DNA from: Novosphingobium sp.
Lineage (GTDB): Bacteria; Pseudomonadota; Alphaproteobacteria; Sphingomonadales; Sphingomonadaceae
DNA length: 64,000 nt
Direction: 5' to 3'
Assembly (NCBI GenBank): GCA_024236215.1
Contig: JACKKX010000003.1
Span: 372,001-436,000 of the forward strand
Position numbers and translations under genes: made by a program. The notes beneath the pieces were generated by a model. The model was not told where the DNA came from. It saw only the letters and a program-made list of their open reading frames with translations, and did no database searches. Below are positions 16,868-25,565 of this stretch, piece after piece (positions within the stretch are counted from its first letter, which is position 1; each line of letters starts with the position of its first letter).

Positions 16868-18153
16868 ACGGCAAACTGCGCTTTCCGCGGCCCGAGATAG
16901 CCGAACAGGTAGGCGCCGACCTTGCGCATCTGAATCTCCTCCGCGCCCTCGGTGATCCGGTAGCGGCGGTGGTGGCGATAGATGTGTTCGAACGGCTTGT
17001 GGCGTGAATAGCCGATCCCGCCGTGGACCTGCATCGCCCGGTCGGCGGCCTCGCAGACCAGACGGTTGGCGTAGTAGTTGCACATGCTGATCTTGTCGGA
17101 AAGCTTGTGCTCCAGCTCCTTGTGAGGGAGCTGATCCATCTCCCAGGCGGTCTTGAAGATCAGCGCGCGGAGCATTTCACATTGGGTGGCTAGCTCCACC
17201 AGCGGGAACTGGATCGCCTGGTTGCGGGCCAGCTCCTGCCCGAAGGGCTTGCGCGTCCGGGCATATTTCACCGCTTCCTCGACGCAGTAGGTCGCCGCGC
17301 CGAGCGAGGAGGCCGCCTGGCGGATACGGTTCTGGTGGACGAAGCTCTGGGCAATGGCGAGGCCGCCTTCGACCGGCCCCAGCACCACGCTTTCAGGCAC
17401 CCAGACATTGCTGAAACTCACCCGGGGGTGGTCGGTCGGCATGTTGAAGGTCCACAGATATTCCTCGATCACCAGCCCCTCGCAGGGGTTGGGAACCAGG
17501 AAGCAGGTGATCCCTCGCGCGTCACCGTCATTGCCGCTGGTGCGGGCGAATGTGGCGCAGTGGGTGGCAACGTGCATCCCTGTGGTCCACATCTTCTCGC
17601 CGTCGATCCGCCAGCCCGGCACCCCGTCGCGGCTCTCGCGCACGGCGCGGGTTTCCATGTGGGTGGCGTCCGAACCGTGCAGCGGCTCGGTCAGGCCAAA
17701 GGCCACCCGGCGCTTGCGCTCGAACCCGCCGAGGATGAATTCGTTCTGCTGGTCCTCGGTGCCGAAATGCTCGAACATGGCCACGAAAGGGAAGTTGCCG
17801 ATGATCGAATGTTCGTTCTGCAGATCGTTGTGAAGCCCCAGCCCCATGCGGGTGAAGTGATCGCGGATCACCGCCATCCACAGGTTGGACCCATCCTTGC
17901 CGCCGTATTTCTTGGGCGCCGAAAAGCGCCAGTGTCCGGCCTTGTCAGCCCGCAGCGAGGCCTCGCGCAGCAGCATTTCCCATTCGTGGCGGGGCAGCCC
18001 GCCGTTCTCGAAATCGGTGCGCGCCCATTCGCGGCGATGGTCGAAGAAGCGAATGTTGTCGTCGGCTTCCTCCAGCGGCCGGATCTCGGCGGCGATGAAG
18101 GCATCGAGCTCGGCCAGATAGGCGACAAGGTCTGCGGGCAGGGCAAAGTCCAT
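16864..18153 (-). CDS. Acyl-CoA dehydrogenase (ACAD10/11-like)
   Basis: 429 residues from the ATG at 18153 (ribosome site GGAAGG). The ACAD fold is seen in the FGLTEPLHGSD flavin/substrate stretch, the MWTTGMH segment, and the C-terminal MQVHGGIGYSRHKPFEHIYRHHR stretch with ITEGAEEIQ. These FAD enzymes oxidise or rearrange acyl-CoAs in the cytoplasm. It follows the phosphotransferase gene by one base and is surely co-transcribed and functionally paired with it. In animals ACAD10/11 and in Pseudomonas Lva enzymes, such pairs phosphorylate 4-hydroxyacyl-CoA and remove the phosphate. The substrate here is inferred from that. Confidence 0.9.
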   Translation of the reverse strand: MDFALPADLVAYLAELDAFIAAEIRPLEEADDNIRFFDHRREWARTDFENGGLPRHEWEMLLREASLRADKAGHWRFSAPKKYGGKDGSNLWMAVIRDHFTRMGLGLHNDLQNEHSIIGNFPFVAMFEHFGTEDQQNEFILGGFERKRRVAFGLTEPLHGSDATHMETRAVRESRDGVPGWRIDGEKMWTTGMHVATHCATFARTSGNDGDARGITCFLVPNPCEGLVIEEYLWTFNMPTDHPRVSFSNVWVPESVVLGPVEGGLAIAQSFVHQNRIRQAASSLGAATYCVEEAVKYARTRKPFGQELARNQAIQFPLVELATQCEMLRALIFKTAWEMDQLPHKELEHKLSDKISMCNYYANRLVCEAADRAMQVHGGIGYSRHKPFEHIYRHHRRYRITEGAEEIQMRKVGAYLFGYLGPRKAQFAV

Positions 18154-18154
18154 A

Positions 18155-19489
18155 TCAGTTTCCTTCCCAGCGGGCGCGGGCCAGGGCCAGCGCGGGATAT
18201 TTGGGTACATCGGCGCTCAGCTTGGAGAGCGCCATCCGGCGCAGACGGGCGAGCAGCCCAGGGGTGGCAAGATCGGCCCGGCCATCAAGCAGATCGGCGG
18301 CCAGCGCCGCGTCGGCAGCCGCAGGGCGCAGCGCGATCTCGCGCGCGACGATCCCCAGCGCATTGCGGGCAACGGCAAGGTCGAACTTGCCGCGCCCGGA
18401 AACCAGCGGCTTGATCGCGCTGCCCAGCCATTCGGAAACCGCGCCCAGCACTTCGGCTCCGCTGGGTTCGCCGGGGCCCTGCGCCAGCGGCTGCGGCGGG
18501 GGTGGCAGAGCGCGAGCGCGTTCTTCTTCCGGCGCCAGCTCCTCAAGCAGCAGCAGCAGATCAAGCTCCTGTTCGCTGGTGCGGCGCGCCACCACCACGC
18601 GCTCGACCGAGCGATCGTGCCCGGCGCGCCAGTATCCGCCCATCTGCAGGCAGCCCAGCGCCCACCACAAGGTGCGGTAGATGGTCCAGAAACGGAACCG
18701 CAGCGGATCGAAGCGCTCGCCCCCCGCGTCCTCATAGGCCCGCGCGAGCGTTTCGATGCTGGAAAGGCCATAGGCCGGGCGATCGGGGCGGGAAAAGCGC
18801 CACACTGTCAGGCACCCGAAAGCCAGATCCTCGTGCCAGTCCCCCAGATGCGCCAGCTCCCAGTCGAGCACCCCGCTCAGGTGTCCGTTCTCGACCAGCA
18901 GATTGCCGAGCCGAAAGTCGCCGTGGACCAGCCGGGGCTCAGTCGGTTCGGGCAGGTTCTGTTCAAGCCAGCGGATCGCCAGGGCAAGGATCGGGCGATC
19001 CCCGCCATAGCTCAGGAATCGCCCCTTGAGCTCGCCCAAAGCCAGCGCTGTGTCCATCGCGGGAACCTTGAGCGCCGAGCAATCGACGCGGTGGGTCAAG
19101 GCTAGCTGGGCGGCGATTTCGCGGATCAGCACCTCGCCATCGGCCTCGGCGAGGATCGCGGCGGGATCGGGGGTGCCGCCAATCGCCCGCATCACGAAGC
19201 CCGAGCCGATGCCGTCATCCGGCTCCAGCTCAACCAGGATTTCCGGGGCGAGAACCCTGGCCCGGCGCGCGGCACGGATCAGCGCGGCTTCCCCGGCATG
19301 ATCCATCGGTCGCCCTGCCATCATCTCGGGCGAAGGCGCGCGGCGCAGGACGCAGGCTTCCGTACCCGCAGTGAAGCGCCAGCTTTCCATGTTGGCGCCG
19401 CCCGAGAGGCGCGACAGATCGGCGGGAGCAGGCAAGCCGATGCGGGCAAGCGCGCGGGCCAGACCCTGTTCCAGCGAGACCTGCTCCAA
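18155..19489 (-). CDS. Phosphotransferase (APH family) with C-terminal DUF6285-like domain
   Basis: 444 residues. The start is TTG at 19489, with GGGAGCG upstream. The aminoglycoside-phosphotransferase/choline-kinase fold is shown by the Brenner motif HGDFRLGN and the metal-binding VLDWELAHLGD that follows. The last ~110 residues resemble the DUF6285 domain often attached to these kinases (GKFDLAVARNALGIVARE). It is paired with the acyl-CoA dehydrogenase, so the likely substrate is a hydroxyacyl-CoA or hydroxy acid rather than an antibiotic. The kinase and the partner are well supported; the substrate is inferred. Confidence 0.85.
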   Translation of the reverse strand: MEQVSLEQGLARALARIGLPAPADLSRLSGGANMESWRFTAGTEACVLRRAPSPEMMAGRPMDHAGEAALIRAARRARVLAPEILVELEPDDGIGSGFVMRAIGGTPDPAAILAEADGEVLIREIAAQLALTHRVDCSALKVPAMDTALALGELKGRFLSYGGDRPILALAIRWLEQNLPEPTEPRLVHGDFRLGNLLVENGHLSGVLDWELAHLGDWHEDLAFGCLTVWRFSRPDRPAYGLSSIETLARAYEDAGGERFDPLRFRFWTIYRTLWWALGCLQMGGYWRAGHDRSVERVVVARRTSEQELDLLLLLEELAPEEERARALPPPPQPLAQGPGEPSGAEVLGAVSEWLGSAIKPLVSGRGKFDLAVARNALGIVAREIALRPAAADAALAADLLDGRADLATPGLLARLRRMALSKLSADVPKYPALALARARWEGN

Positions 19490-19583
19490 TTCGCGCTCCC
19501 GGTTGCGATGCGAAGGGGCAAACGTTTAAGTGTGCGATTAAATCAGTCAAGCGCTGCGCGACCGCCCCGCGGGAAGCGGGCAA

Positions 19584-19615
19584 AAGAAAGGGGCGCAAGG
19601 TTGCCCTTGCGCCCC
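19584..19615 (-). terminator. Rho-independent terminator of the Ala-rich lipoprotein gene
   Basis: An 11-bp perfect stem (GGGGCGCAAGG against CCTTGCGCCCC) has a 4-nt loop. On the minus strand it is followed by TTTCTTTT. Confidence 0.85.
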
Positions 19616-19638
19616 AATTCTGTGCCGTGAGGCGAAGA

Positions 19639-19857
19639 TTACATCTTCTTCTCAGCGTCGGCGGCAGCGGCGTCAGCAGCAGCGGCATCGGCCGGAGCAG
19701 CAGCGTCGGTGGCAGCCGGAGCAGCAGCGTCGGTCGCGGCGTCGGTGGCGGCGTCGGTGGCAGCTTCGGTGGCAGCGGCTTCTTCAGCCTTCTGGCCGCA
19801 GGCCGAGAGGGTCAGAGCGGCGCCAGCAGCGGCGGCGGCGAGAACGATCTTGCGCAT
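19639..19857 (-). CDS. Small Ala-rich lipoprotein
   Basis: 72 residues from the ATG at 19857 (AAGGA upstream). The signal peptide ends in a lipobox (LSAC), so the mature protein is a lipidated tail of about 52 residues. The tail is low complexity, with repeats of the kind ATDA and APA-TDA, and ends DAEKKM. Such tails are common in sphingomonad small lipoproteins; no function is known. It has its own terminator and a candidate promoter at 19938-19965. Confidence 0.75.
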   Translation of the reverse strand: MRKIVLAAAAAGAALTLSACGQKAEEAAATEAATDAATDAATDAAAPAATDAAAPADAAAADAAAADAEKKM

Positions 19858-19937
19858 GAATCGATAATCCTTGAACAGCGAGTGGACCACGCACGGCATC
19901 CTTCACACGAGGGCGAAAGGCGCCGGGCGGAAAGCCA

Positions 19938-19965
19938 ACCTTATCGGTAGACTTCGACGCGTCAA
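19938..19965 (-). promoter_or_regulatory. Candidate promoter of the Ala-rich lipoprotein gene
   Basis: On the minus strand: TTGACG, 16 bp, TAAGGT, about 80 nt upstream of the start codon. Confidence 0.4.
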
Positions 19966-20151
19966 ATAATAGGCTTCGCCGGGCGATGCAAGCGATTGTC
20001 GTCAAGCCGCCTTCAGGTGGCGGAATTCCGCCGTTACAATGGTATGCAAGGCAATTGTGGCAGCGATATGACGGCCGCGCGGACAGGATTGCCGGTCGAT
20101 TCGCCGTGCCGGCGGCTTCCACCCGGCCCGATCCGGGGCTAGACCCGCGCG

Positions 20152-22989
20152 ATGGAATCCAAGCAGCATCTCTATCTGGTCGATGGCTCGGCCTATATCT
20201 TCCGGGCCTATCACCGTCTGCCCCCGCTGACCAACCCGCAGGGCGTGCCAGTGGGCGCGGTCTATGGCTATACCACGATGCTGTGGAAGCTGGCCGACGA
20301 TCTGCACAAGGCCGACGGGCCGACCCACCTGGCGGTGATCCTCGATGCCTCGGGCAAGAGCTTCCGCAACGAGATTTTCCCGGCCTACAAGGCCAACCGC
20401 CCGCCGCCGCCCGAGGATCTGCGCCCTCAGTTCCCGCTGATCCGCGATGCCACCAATGCTTTTTCGCTGCCCTGCATCGAGGAACAAGGGCTTGAGGCCG
20501 ACGACCTGATTGCCTCCTATGCCCGCGCCGCCTGTGAGCGCGGCTGGGACGTGACGATCGTTTCCTCCGACAAGGATCTGATGCAGCTGGTCGGCCCCTG
20601 CGGGGCGGGGCGGATCGACATGCTCGATACGATGAAGCAGGCGCGGATCGGCATTCCCGAGGTTGAGGAAAAGTTCGGCGTCGCGCCGGAAAAGGTTGGC
20701 GATGTGCTGGCGCTGATGGGCGATGCGGTGGACAATGTGCCCGGCATTCGCGGGATCGGCCCCAAGACCGCGACCAAGCTGATCCAGGAACACGGCAGCC
20801 TTGAGGCCGCGCTGGCAGCAGCGCCGGAAATGAAACCCTCCAAGCTGCGCGAAAGCCTGATCGAACAGGCCGAGATGGCCCGGCTGAGCCGGGTGCTGGT
20901 GGCGCTGAAGGAGGATTGCGCGCTGCCGATGGCGCTCGACGATTTCGTCCTTGGCGAAATCCCGCCCGGTCCGCTCTCTGTTTTCCTTGAGGAGCATGGG
21001 TTCAATTCGCTGCTCAAGCGGCTGGGCGAGGGGCGCGGCAGCCCCGAGCGCAAGACCCAGCTCCATCCGGCGAAGGCGGTCACGCCCGGCGCAGCTCCGG
21101 TAACCGACGGCAACCGGCAGGCGCTGCCCGCGCTGCCGCCGATCGACCGGACAAAATACCAGACGGTGCAGACCCGCGAAGCGCTTGAGCAGTGGGTTGT
21201 GCGCGCCTTTGCCGCGCGGACCGTGGCTTTCGATACCGAAACCAGCGCGCTTGATGCGATCGGCGCGGATCTGGTCGGGATCAGCCTGGCGCTCGGGCCG
21301 GGCGATGCTTGCTACGTGCCGCTGGGCCACGGCGGCAGCGACATGTTTGCCGAAAAGCCGCGGCAGGTGCCTCTGGCCGATGCGCTGGCCCTGCTGAAGC
21401 CTCTGCTGGAAAGCGATGCGGTGCTGAAGGTGGGGCAGAATGCCAAATACGATCTCAACGTGCTCGCCCGCCACGGCATTGCGGTAAGCCCGATCGACGA
21501 CACCATGGTGATGAGCTTCGATCTCGATGCCGGGCGCGGCGCGGACGGGATCGGCGGCGGGCACGGGATGGACGAGCTTAGCCAGCGGCACCTCGATCAC
21601 ACCACGCTGGCTTTCAAGGATGTCTGCGGCAGCGGCAAAAGTGCAATCTCCTTTGCCGAGGTGCCGGTGGAGCGCGCATGCGAATATGCCGCCGAGGATG
21701 CAGAGGTGACCTGGCGGTTGCACCGCCTGTTCAAACCGCGCCTGTCCGACGAGGCCGCGACGCGGATCTATGAGCGGGTCGATCGCCCGCTGATCCCGGT
21801 AGTGGCGCGGATGGAGCGCGAGGGGATCAAGGTTGACCGCGAGCGTCTGGCCGCGCTTTCCGCCACTTTCGCCGAGGAGATCGGCATGCTCGAAGGGGCA
21901 ATCCACGGCCTGGCGGGCCAGGAATTCACCATCGGCAGCCCCAAGCAGCTGGGCGAAATCCTGTTCGACAAGCTGGGCTTCAAGGGCGGCCGCAAGAGCG
22001 CCAAGAGCGGGCAGTATTCCACCGATGTCTCGGTGCTCGAGGCGCTGGCGGGAGAGGGCGCGGAAATCGCCGCCAGAGTGCTCGAATGGCGCCAGCTCTC
22101 CAAGCTGCGCAGCACCTATACCGAGGCCTTGCAGACGGCGATCAACCCGGCGACGGGGCGGGTCCACACCAGCTACAGTCTGGTTGGCGCGCAGACCGGG
22201 CGTCTCTCATCGACCGATCCCAACCTGCAGAACATCCCGATCCGCACTGAGATCGGTCGCCAGATCCGCGATGCCTTCGTGGCCGAACCGGGCAACGTGA
22301 TCCTTGCCGCGGACTATAGCCAGATCGAGCTGCGGCTGGCCGCGCACATGGCCGATGTGCCCGAACTCAAGGCCGCGTTCGAGGCCGGGGAAGATATCCA
22401 CGCCCGCACCGCGCAGGAAATGTTCGGGGAGGTCAACCGCGATACCCGCGGGCGGGCCAAGACGGTCAACTTCGCGATCCTTTACGGGATCAGCCGCTGG
22501 GGGCTGGCAGGGCGGCTGGGGGTGACGCCCGAAGAGGCGCAGGCCACGATCGATCTCTATTTCCAGCGCTTTCCCGGCATCCAGCGCTATATCCACGATA
22601 CCCTGGCCTCGGTGCGTGAGCGTGGCCATTCCGAAACGCTGTTCGGCCGCAAGACCTGGTTTCCGCGTATTTCCTCACCCAACCAGGCCGAGCGCCAGGG
22701 CAGCGAGCGCGCCGCGATCAACGCCCCGATCCAGGGCACCAGCGCCGATATCATCAAGCGCGCGATGGCGCGGATGCTGCCCGCGCTGGAGGCGGCTGGA
22801 CTCGGCCATGTGCGGATGCTGCTCCAGGTCCACGACGAACTGGTGTTCGAGCTTCCGCAAGCCGATGTCGTGGCGGCCAGCGAGGTGATCCGCGCGGTGA
22901 TGGCGGGTGCGGCCGAACCGGCGGTGAAGCTGTCGGTGCCGCTGGGGGTTGAGATCGGAACCGGGCCAAGCTGGGGCGCGGCGCACTAG
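20152..22989 (+). CDS. polA: DNA polymerase I
   Basis: 945 residues with all three activities. Residues 1-290 form the 5'-3' exonuclease (LYLVDGSAYIFRAYH, DLIASYA, GPKTATKLIQEHG). The 3'-5' proofreading domain has D361-T-E363. The polymerase domain has motif A DYSQIELR at 721 and motif C VHDE with Asp895. It fills gaps and removes primers in replication and repair. The key catalytic residues are present, so it should proofread. The stop codon lies in the loop of a GC hairpin, and the gene is convergent with the Cdc48-like gene, only 13 bp away. Confidence 0.97.
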   Translation: MESKQHLYLVDGSAYIFRAYHRLPPLTNPQGVPVGAVYGYTTMLWKLADDLHKADGPTHLAVILDASGKSFRNEIFPAYKANRPPPPEDLRPQFPLIRDATNAFSLPCIEEQGLEADDLIASYARAACERGWDVTIVSSDKDLMQLVGPCGAGRIDMLDTMKQARIGIPEVEEKFGVAPEKVGDVLALMGDAVDNVPGIRGIGPKTATKLIQEHGSLEAALAAAPEMKPSKLRESLIEQAEMARLSRVLVALKEDCALPMALDDFVLGEIPPGPLSVFLEEHGFNSLLKRLGEGRGSPERKTQLHPAKAVTPGAAPVTDGNRQALPALPPIDRTKYQTVQTREALEQWVVRAFAARTVAFDTETSALDAIGADLVGISLALGPGDACYVPLGHGGSDMFAEKPRQVPLADALALLKPLLESDAVLKVGQNAKYDLNVLARHGIAVSPIDDTMVMSFDLDAGRGADGIGGGHGMDELSQRHLDHTTLAFKDVCGSGKSAISFAEVPVERACEYAAEDAEVTWRLHRLFKPRLSDEAATRIYERVDRPLIPVVARMEREGIKVDRERLAALSATFAEEIGMLEGAIHGLAGQEFTIGSPKQLGEILFDKLGFKGGRKSAKSGQYSTDVSVLEALAGEGAEIAARVLEWRQLSKLRSTYTEALQTAINPATGRVHTSYSLVGAQTGRLSSTDPNLQNIPIRTEIGRQIRDAFVAEPGNVILAADYSQIELRLAAHMADVPELKAAFEAGEDIHARTAQEMFGEVNRDTRGRAKTVNFAILYGISRWGLAGRLGVTPEEAQATIDLYFQRFPGIQRYIHDTLASVRERGHSETLFGRKTWFPRISSPNQAERQGSERAAINAPIQGTSADIIKRAMARMLPALEAAGLGHVRMLLQVHDELVFELPQADVVAASEVIRAVMAGAAEPAVKLSVPLGVEIGTGPSWGAAH

Positions 22990-22998
22990 GCGCCGCGC
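22976..22998 (+). terminator. Hairpin over the polA stop codon
   Basis: GCGCGGCGC and GCGCCGCGC form a perfect 9-bp stem with the loop ACTAG, which contains the polA TAG stop. There is no T run, so it is a weak terminator on either strand. It lies between two convergent genes. Confidence 0.45.
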
Positions 22999-23002
22999 TT
23001 GC

Positions 23003-25309
23003 CTAACCATGCTTCTTCGCCCGGGTCGATTCGACCATGCCCGGGGCGAGGAAGCCGATCGATGGCGTCACCTCGGCGGCGCGCTTCTTGAGTTCGCCCT
23101 TGAGCTTGAGGTATTCGGCCTCCATCGCCTCGCTCACCGTGGCGCGGCTGTCGGCCAGGGCCTCGGCGAAATCGGCGGCGTTGACCTTGCTCGCCTTGCT
23201 GCCTTGTCGGCGGATCGCGGCCAGCCCGGCGCGGCGGACCAGATCTTCCAGATCGGCGCCGGTGAAGCGTTCGGCCTGGCGCGCGATTGCGGCCAGATCG
23301 ACATCCCTGGCCAGCGGCATCCTTGCGGTGTGGATCCCCAGAATATGTTCGCGCCCCTTGGCATCGGGCGTGCCGACATAGACCAGCTCGTCGAGCCGAC
23401 CCGGACGCAGCAGCGCCGGGTCGATCAGACCGGGACGGTTGGTGGCACCGATCAGCACCACGCTGGAAAGCTCCTCCATCCCGTCCATCTCGGCGAGGAT
23501 GGTGTTGACCACCCGGCCCGTGACCTGCGGTTCGTTGCCGCCAGAGCCGCGCGCGGGGACCAGGCTGTCGATCTCGTCGATGAACACCACGCAGGGGGCG
23601 ACCTGGCGGGCGCGGGCGAACAGGCGGCTGATCTGCTGCTCGCTTTCGCCGTACCACTTGGAGAGGAGATCGCTTGACTTGATCGAGATGAAATTGGCCT
23701 CGCTCTCTTTGGCGACCGCCTTGGCCAGCAGGGTCTTGCCGGTGCCGGGCGGGCCATAGAGCAGAAAGCCCTTGGCCGGACGGATGCCGAGGCGGCGGAA
23801 GGCTTCGGGGTTCTTGAGCGGCAGCTCGATCCCTTCCTTGAGCCTTTCCTGCGCCTCGTCGGCGCCGCCGATGTCTGCCCAGCCGACATTGGGCATCTGC
23901 ACCATCACCTCGCGCATCGCCGAAGGCTGGACGCGTTTCAGCGCAGCGAGAAAATCGTCGCGGGTGACGTTGAGCTCTTCGAGCACCTCGGGGGGAATGG
24001 TCTGCGCCTCAAGATCGAGCTGGGGCATGATCCGCCGCACGGCCTCGATCGCCGCCTCGCGGGCCAGTGCGGCCAGATCGGCGCCGACGAAGCCGTGGGT
24101 GGTGCGGGCCAGCTCGACCAGATCGACCCCTTCGGCCAGCGGCATGCCGCGGGTGTGAATTCCCAGGATCTCGCGGCGGCCCTTTTCGTCAGGCACACCG
24201 ACCACGATCTCGCGGTCGAAGCGGCCGGGACGGCGCAGCGCCTCGTCGATCGCGTCGGGGCGGTTGGTGGCGGCGATCACCACGATGTGGTTATGGGCGT
24301 TGAGCCCGTCCATCAGCGTGAGCAGCTGGGCAACCAGTCGCTTTTCCGCCTCGCCGGGCGTGCCCGAACGCTTGGGGGCGATCGAATCGATCTCGTCGAT
24401 GAACACGATCGAGGGCGAATTCTTGCCCGCTTCCTCGAACACCTCACGCAGCCGCCGTTCGCTTTCGCCATAGGCACTGCCCATGATCTCGGGGCCGTTG
24501 ATGGTGAAAAAGCTTGCCTCGCTCTCGTTGGCGACCGCGCGGGCCAGCCGGGTCTTGCCGGTGCCCGGCGGGCCATGCAGCAACACCCCCTTGGGCGGAT
24601 CGACCCCCAGGCGGGTGAACAGTTCGGGATAGCGCAGCGGCAATTCGACCATCTCGCGCAGCTGGCGGATGGTATCGCCCATTCCGCCGACATCGTCGTA
24701 GTTGACCTCGCCGCGCCCGGCGCGCGCTTCCTCGAATTCCTCGCGCAGCTCGACTTCGGTTTCCTCGTCGATGTGGACCACGCCCTTGGGCACGGTGGCA
24801 ACCACGCTGAGGCGAATCTGGGTGAGCGCAAAGGCCGGGGCGTTGAGCATCCGCGCGACCTCGGGCGGCATGTCGCGCACCGGGGTCTGGCCGGTGGTGG
24901 CAACCAGATCGCCCGCCACCAGCACCCGGCCGAAGAAATTGCGCTTGAGCGCCTGGCCCGGACCCTGAAGGCGCATCTCGCGCTGGGCAGGGGCGAAGAT
25001 CACGCGGGATGCCGCCTTGCTCTCCGCCTTGCGCACCTGGACATGATCGCCCGAGCCGACCTCGGCATTGGCGCGCTGCAGCCCGTCGAGGCGGATCACC
25101 TCAAGCCCCTCGTCCTCGGGATAGGGGGCCAGCACCCTCGCAGCGGTGGCGCGCTTGCCCTCGATCGCGACCACATCGCCTTCGGTCACGCCCAGCGCGG
25201 ACATGGCAGTGCGCGGCAGCCGGGCAATGCCCTGGCCGCTTTCTTCCTGCCGCGCTGCGGCAACTTGGAGCTTGATCGTCTTTTCCGCGTTGCCCTCTGC
25301 CTCGGCCAT
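23003..25309 (-). CDS. Cdc48/VCP-type double AAA+ ATPase
   Basis: 768 residues from the ATG at 25309; a GTG two codons earlier abuts the ribosome site and was not chosen. An N-terminal double-psi-barrel region (about 1-190) precedes two AAA+ domains. D1 has Walker A GPPGTGKT at about 246-253 and Walker B FIDEID near 303-308. D2 has Walker A near 519-526 and Walker B FIDEID near 576-581. RRPGRFD and LRPGRLD give arginine fingers. Archaeal VAT and eukaryotic p97 have the same layout and unfold proteins as hexamers. Bacteria with this gene are a minority. No adaptor gene is next to it, so the targets are unknown. Confidence 0.93.
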   Translation of the reverse strand: MAEAEGNAEKTIKLQVAAARQEESGQGIARLPRTAMSALGVTEGDVVAIEGKRATAARVLAPYPEDEGLEVIRLDGLQRANAEVGSGDHVQVRKAESKAASRVIFAPAQREMRLQGPGQALKRNFFGRVLVAGDLVATTGQTPVRDMPPEVARMLNAPAFALTQIRLSVVATVPKGVVHIDEETEVELREEFEEARAGRGEVNYDDVGGMGDTIRQLREMVELPLRYPELFTRLGVDPPKGVLLHGPPGTGKTRLARAVANESEASFFTINGPEIMGSAYGESERRLREVFEEAGKNSPSIVFIDEIDSIAPKRSGTPGEAEKRLVAQLLTLMDGLNAHNHIVVIAATNRPDAIDEALRRPGRFDREIVVGVPDEKGRREILGIHTRGMPLAEGVDLVELARTTHGFVGADLAALAREAAIEAVRRIMPQLDLEAQTIPPEVLEELNVTRDDFLAALKRVQPSAMREVMVQMPNVGWADIGGADEAQERLKEGIELPLKNPEAFRRLGIRPAKGFLLYGPPGTGKTLLAKAVAKESEANFISIKSSDLLSKWYGESEQQISRLFARARQVAPCVVFIDEIDSLVPARGSGGNEPQVTGRVVNTILAEMDGMEELSSVVLIGATNRPGLIDPALLRPGRLDELVYVGTPDAKGREHILGIHTARMPLARDVDLAAIARQAERFTGADLEDLVRRAGLAAIRRQGSKASKVNAADFAEALADSRATVSEAMEAEYLKLKGELKKRAAEVTPSIGFLAPGMVESTRAKKHG

Positions 25310-25565
25310 GGTCACTTTCCCGCTGGGGCCGCCGATCGGCCCGCTGGAGGCAAGCTAGGAACTGCTTGATGGCAATGCAAATCCTCGCGGGCGCCGGACG
25401 CCTTCGCAATTGCGAAAAAAAGGCCCGGACGTTGCCGTCCGGGCCTTGGAAGTTTTGGGAGAGGATGCCTGAAAGGCAGGCTCTAAGTGGGACACGGACG
25501 GTTTTTGTGCAAGTGCGAAAAGATCATTTTGCGTTGCGTAATTTGCAACAGCCATTCACTTCCGC
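25310..25565. other. AT-rich intergenic stretch with a terminator
   Basis: 250 bp between the Cdc48-like gene and the exported methyltransferase, both minus strand. Besides the terminator it is AT-rich (25490-25555) with no reading frame that I can support. It probably holds the promoter of the Cdc48-like gene in the part below 25410. Confidence 0.5.
25415..25446 (-). terminator. Rho-independent terminator of the exported methyltransferase gene
   Basis: A 9-bp stem (GGCCCGGAC against GTCCGGGCC) with a 6-nt loop is followed on the minus strand by eight T. Confidence 0.85.

Noticed and set aside
18155-19489. An aminoglycoside resistance kinase
   Set aside because: The APH fold is shared by many kinases. 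The attached DUF6285-like domain and the acyl-CoA dehydrogenase partner point to acyl-CoA metabolism.
20002-22167. A long open frame antisense to polA
   Set aside because: A shadow of polA with no ribosome site and no recognisable motif.
25447-25565. A small RNA in the AT-rich gap before the exported methyltransferase
   Set aside because: Some weak hairpins are seen, but no promoter on the plus strand and no terminator at its end.
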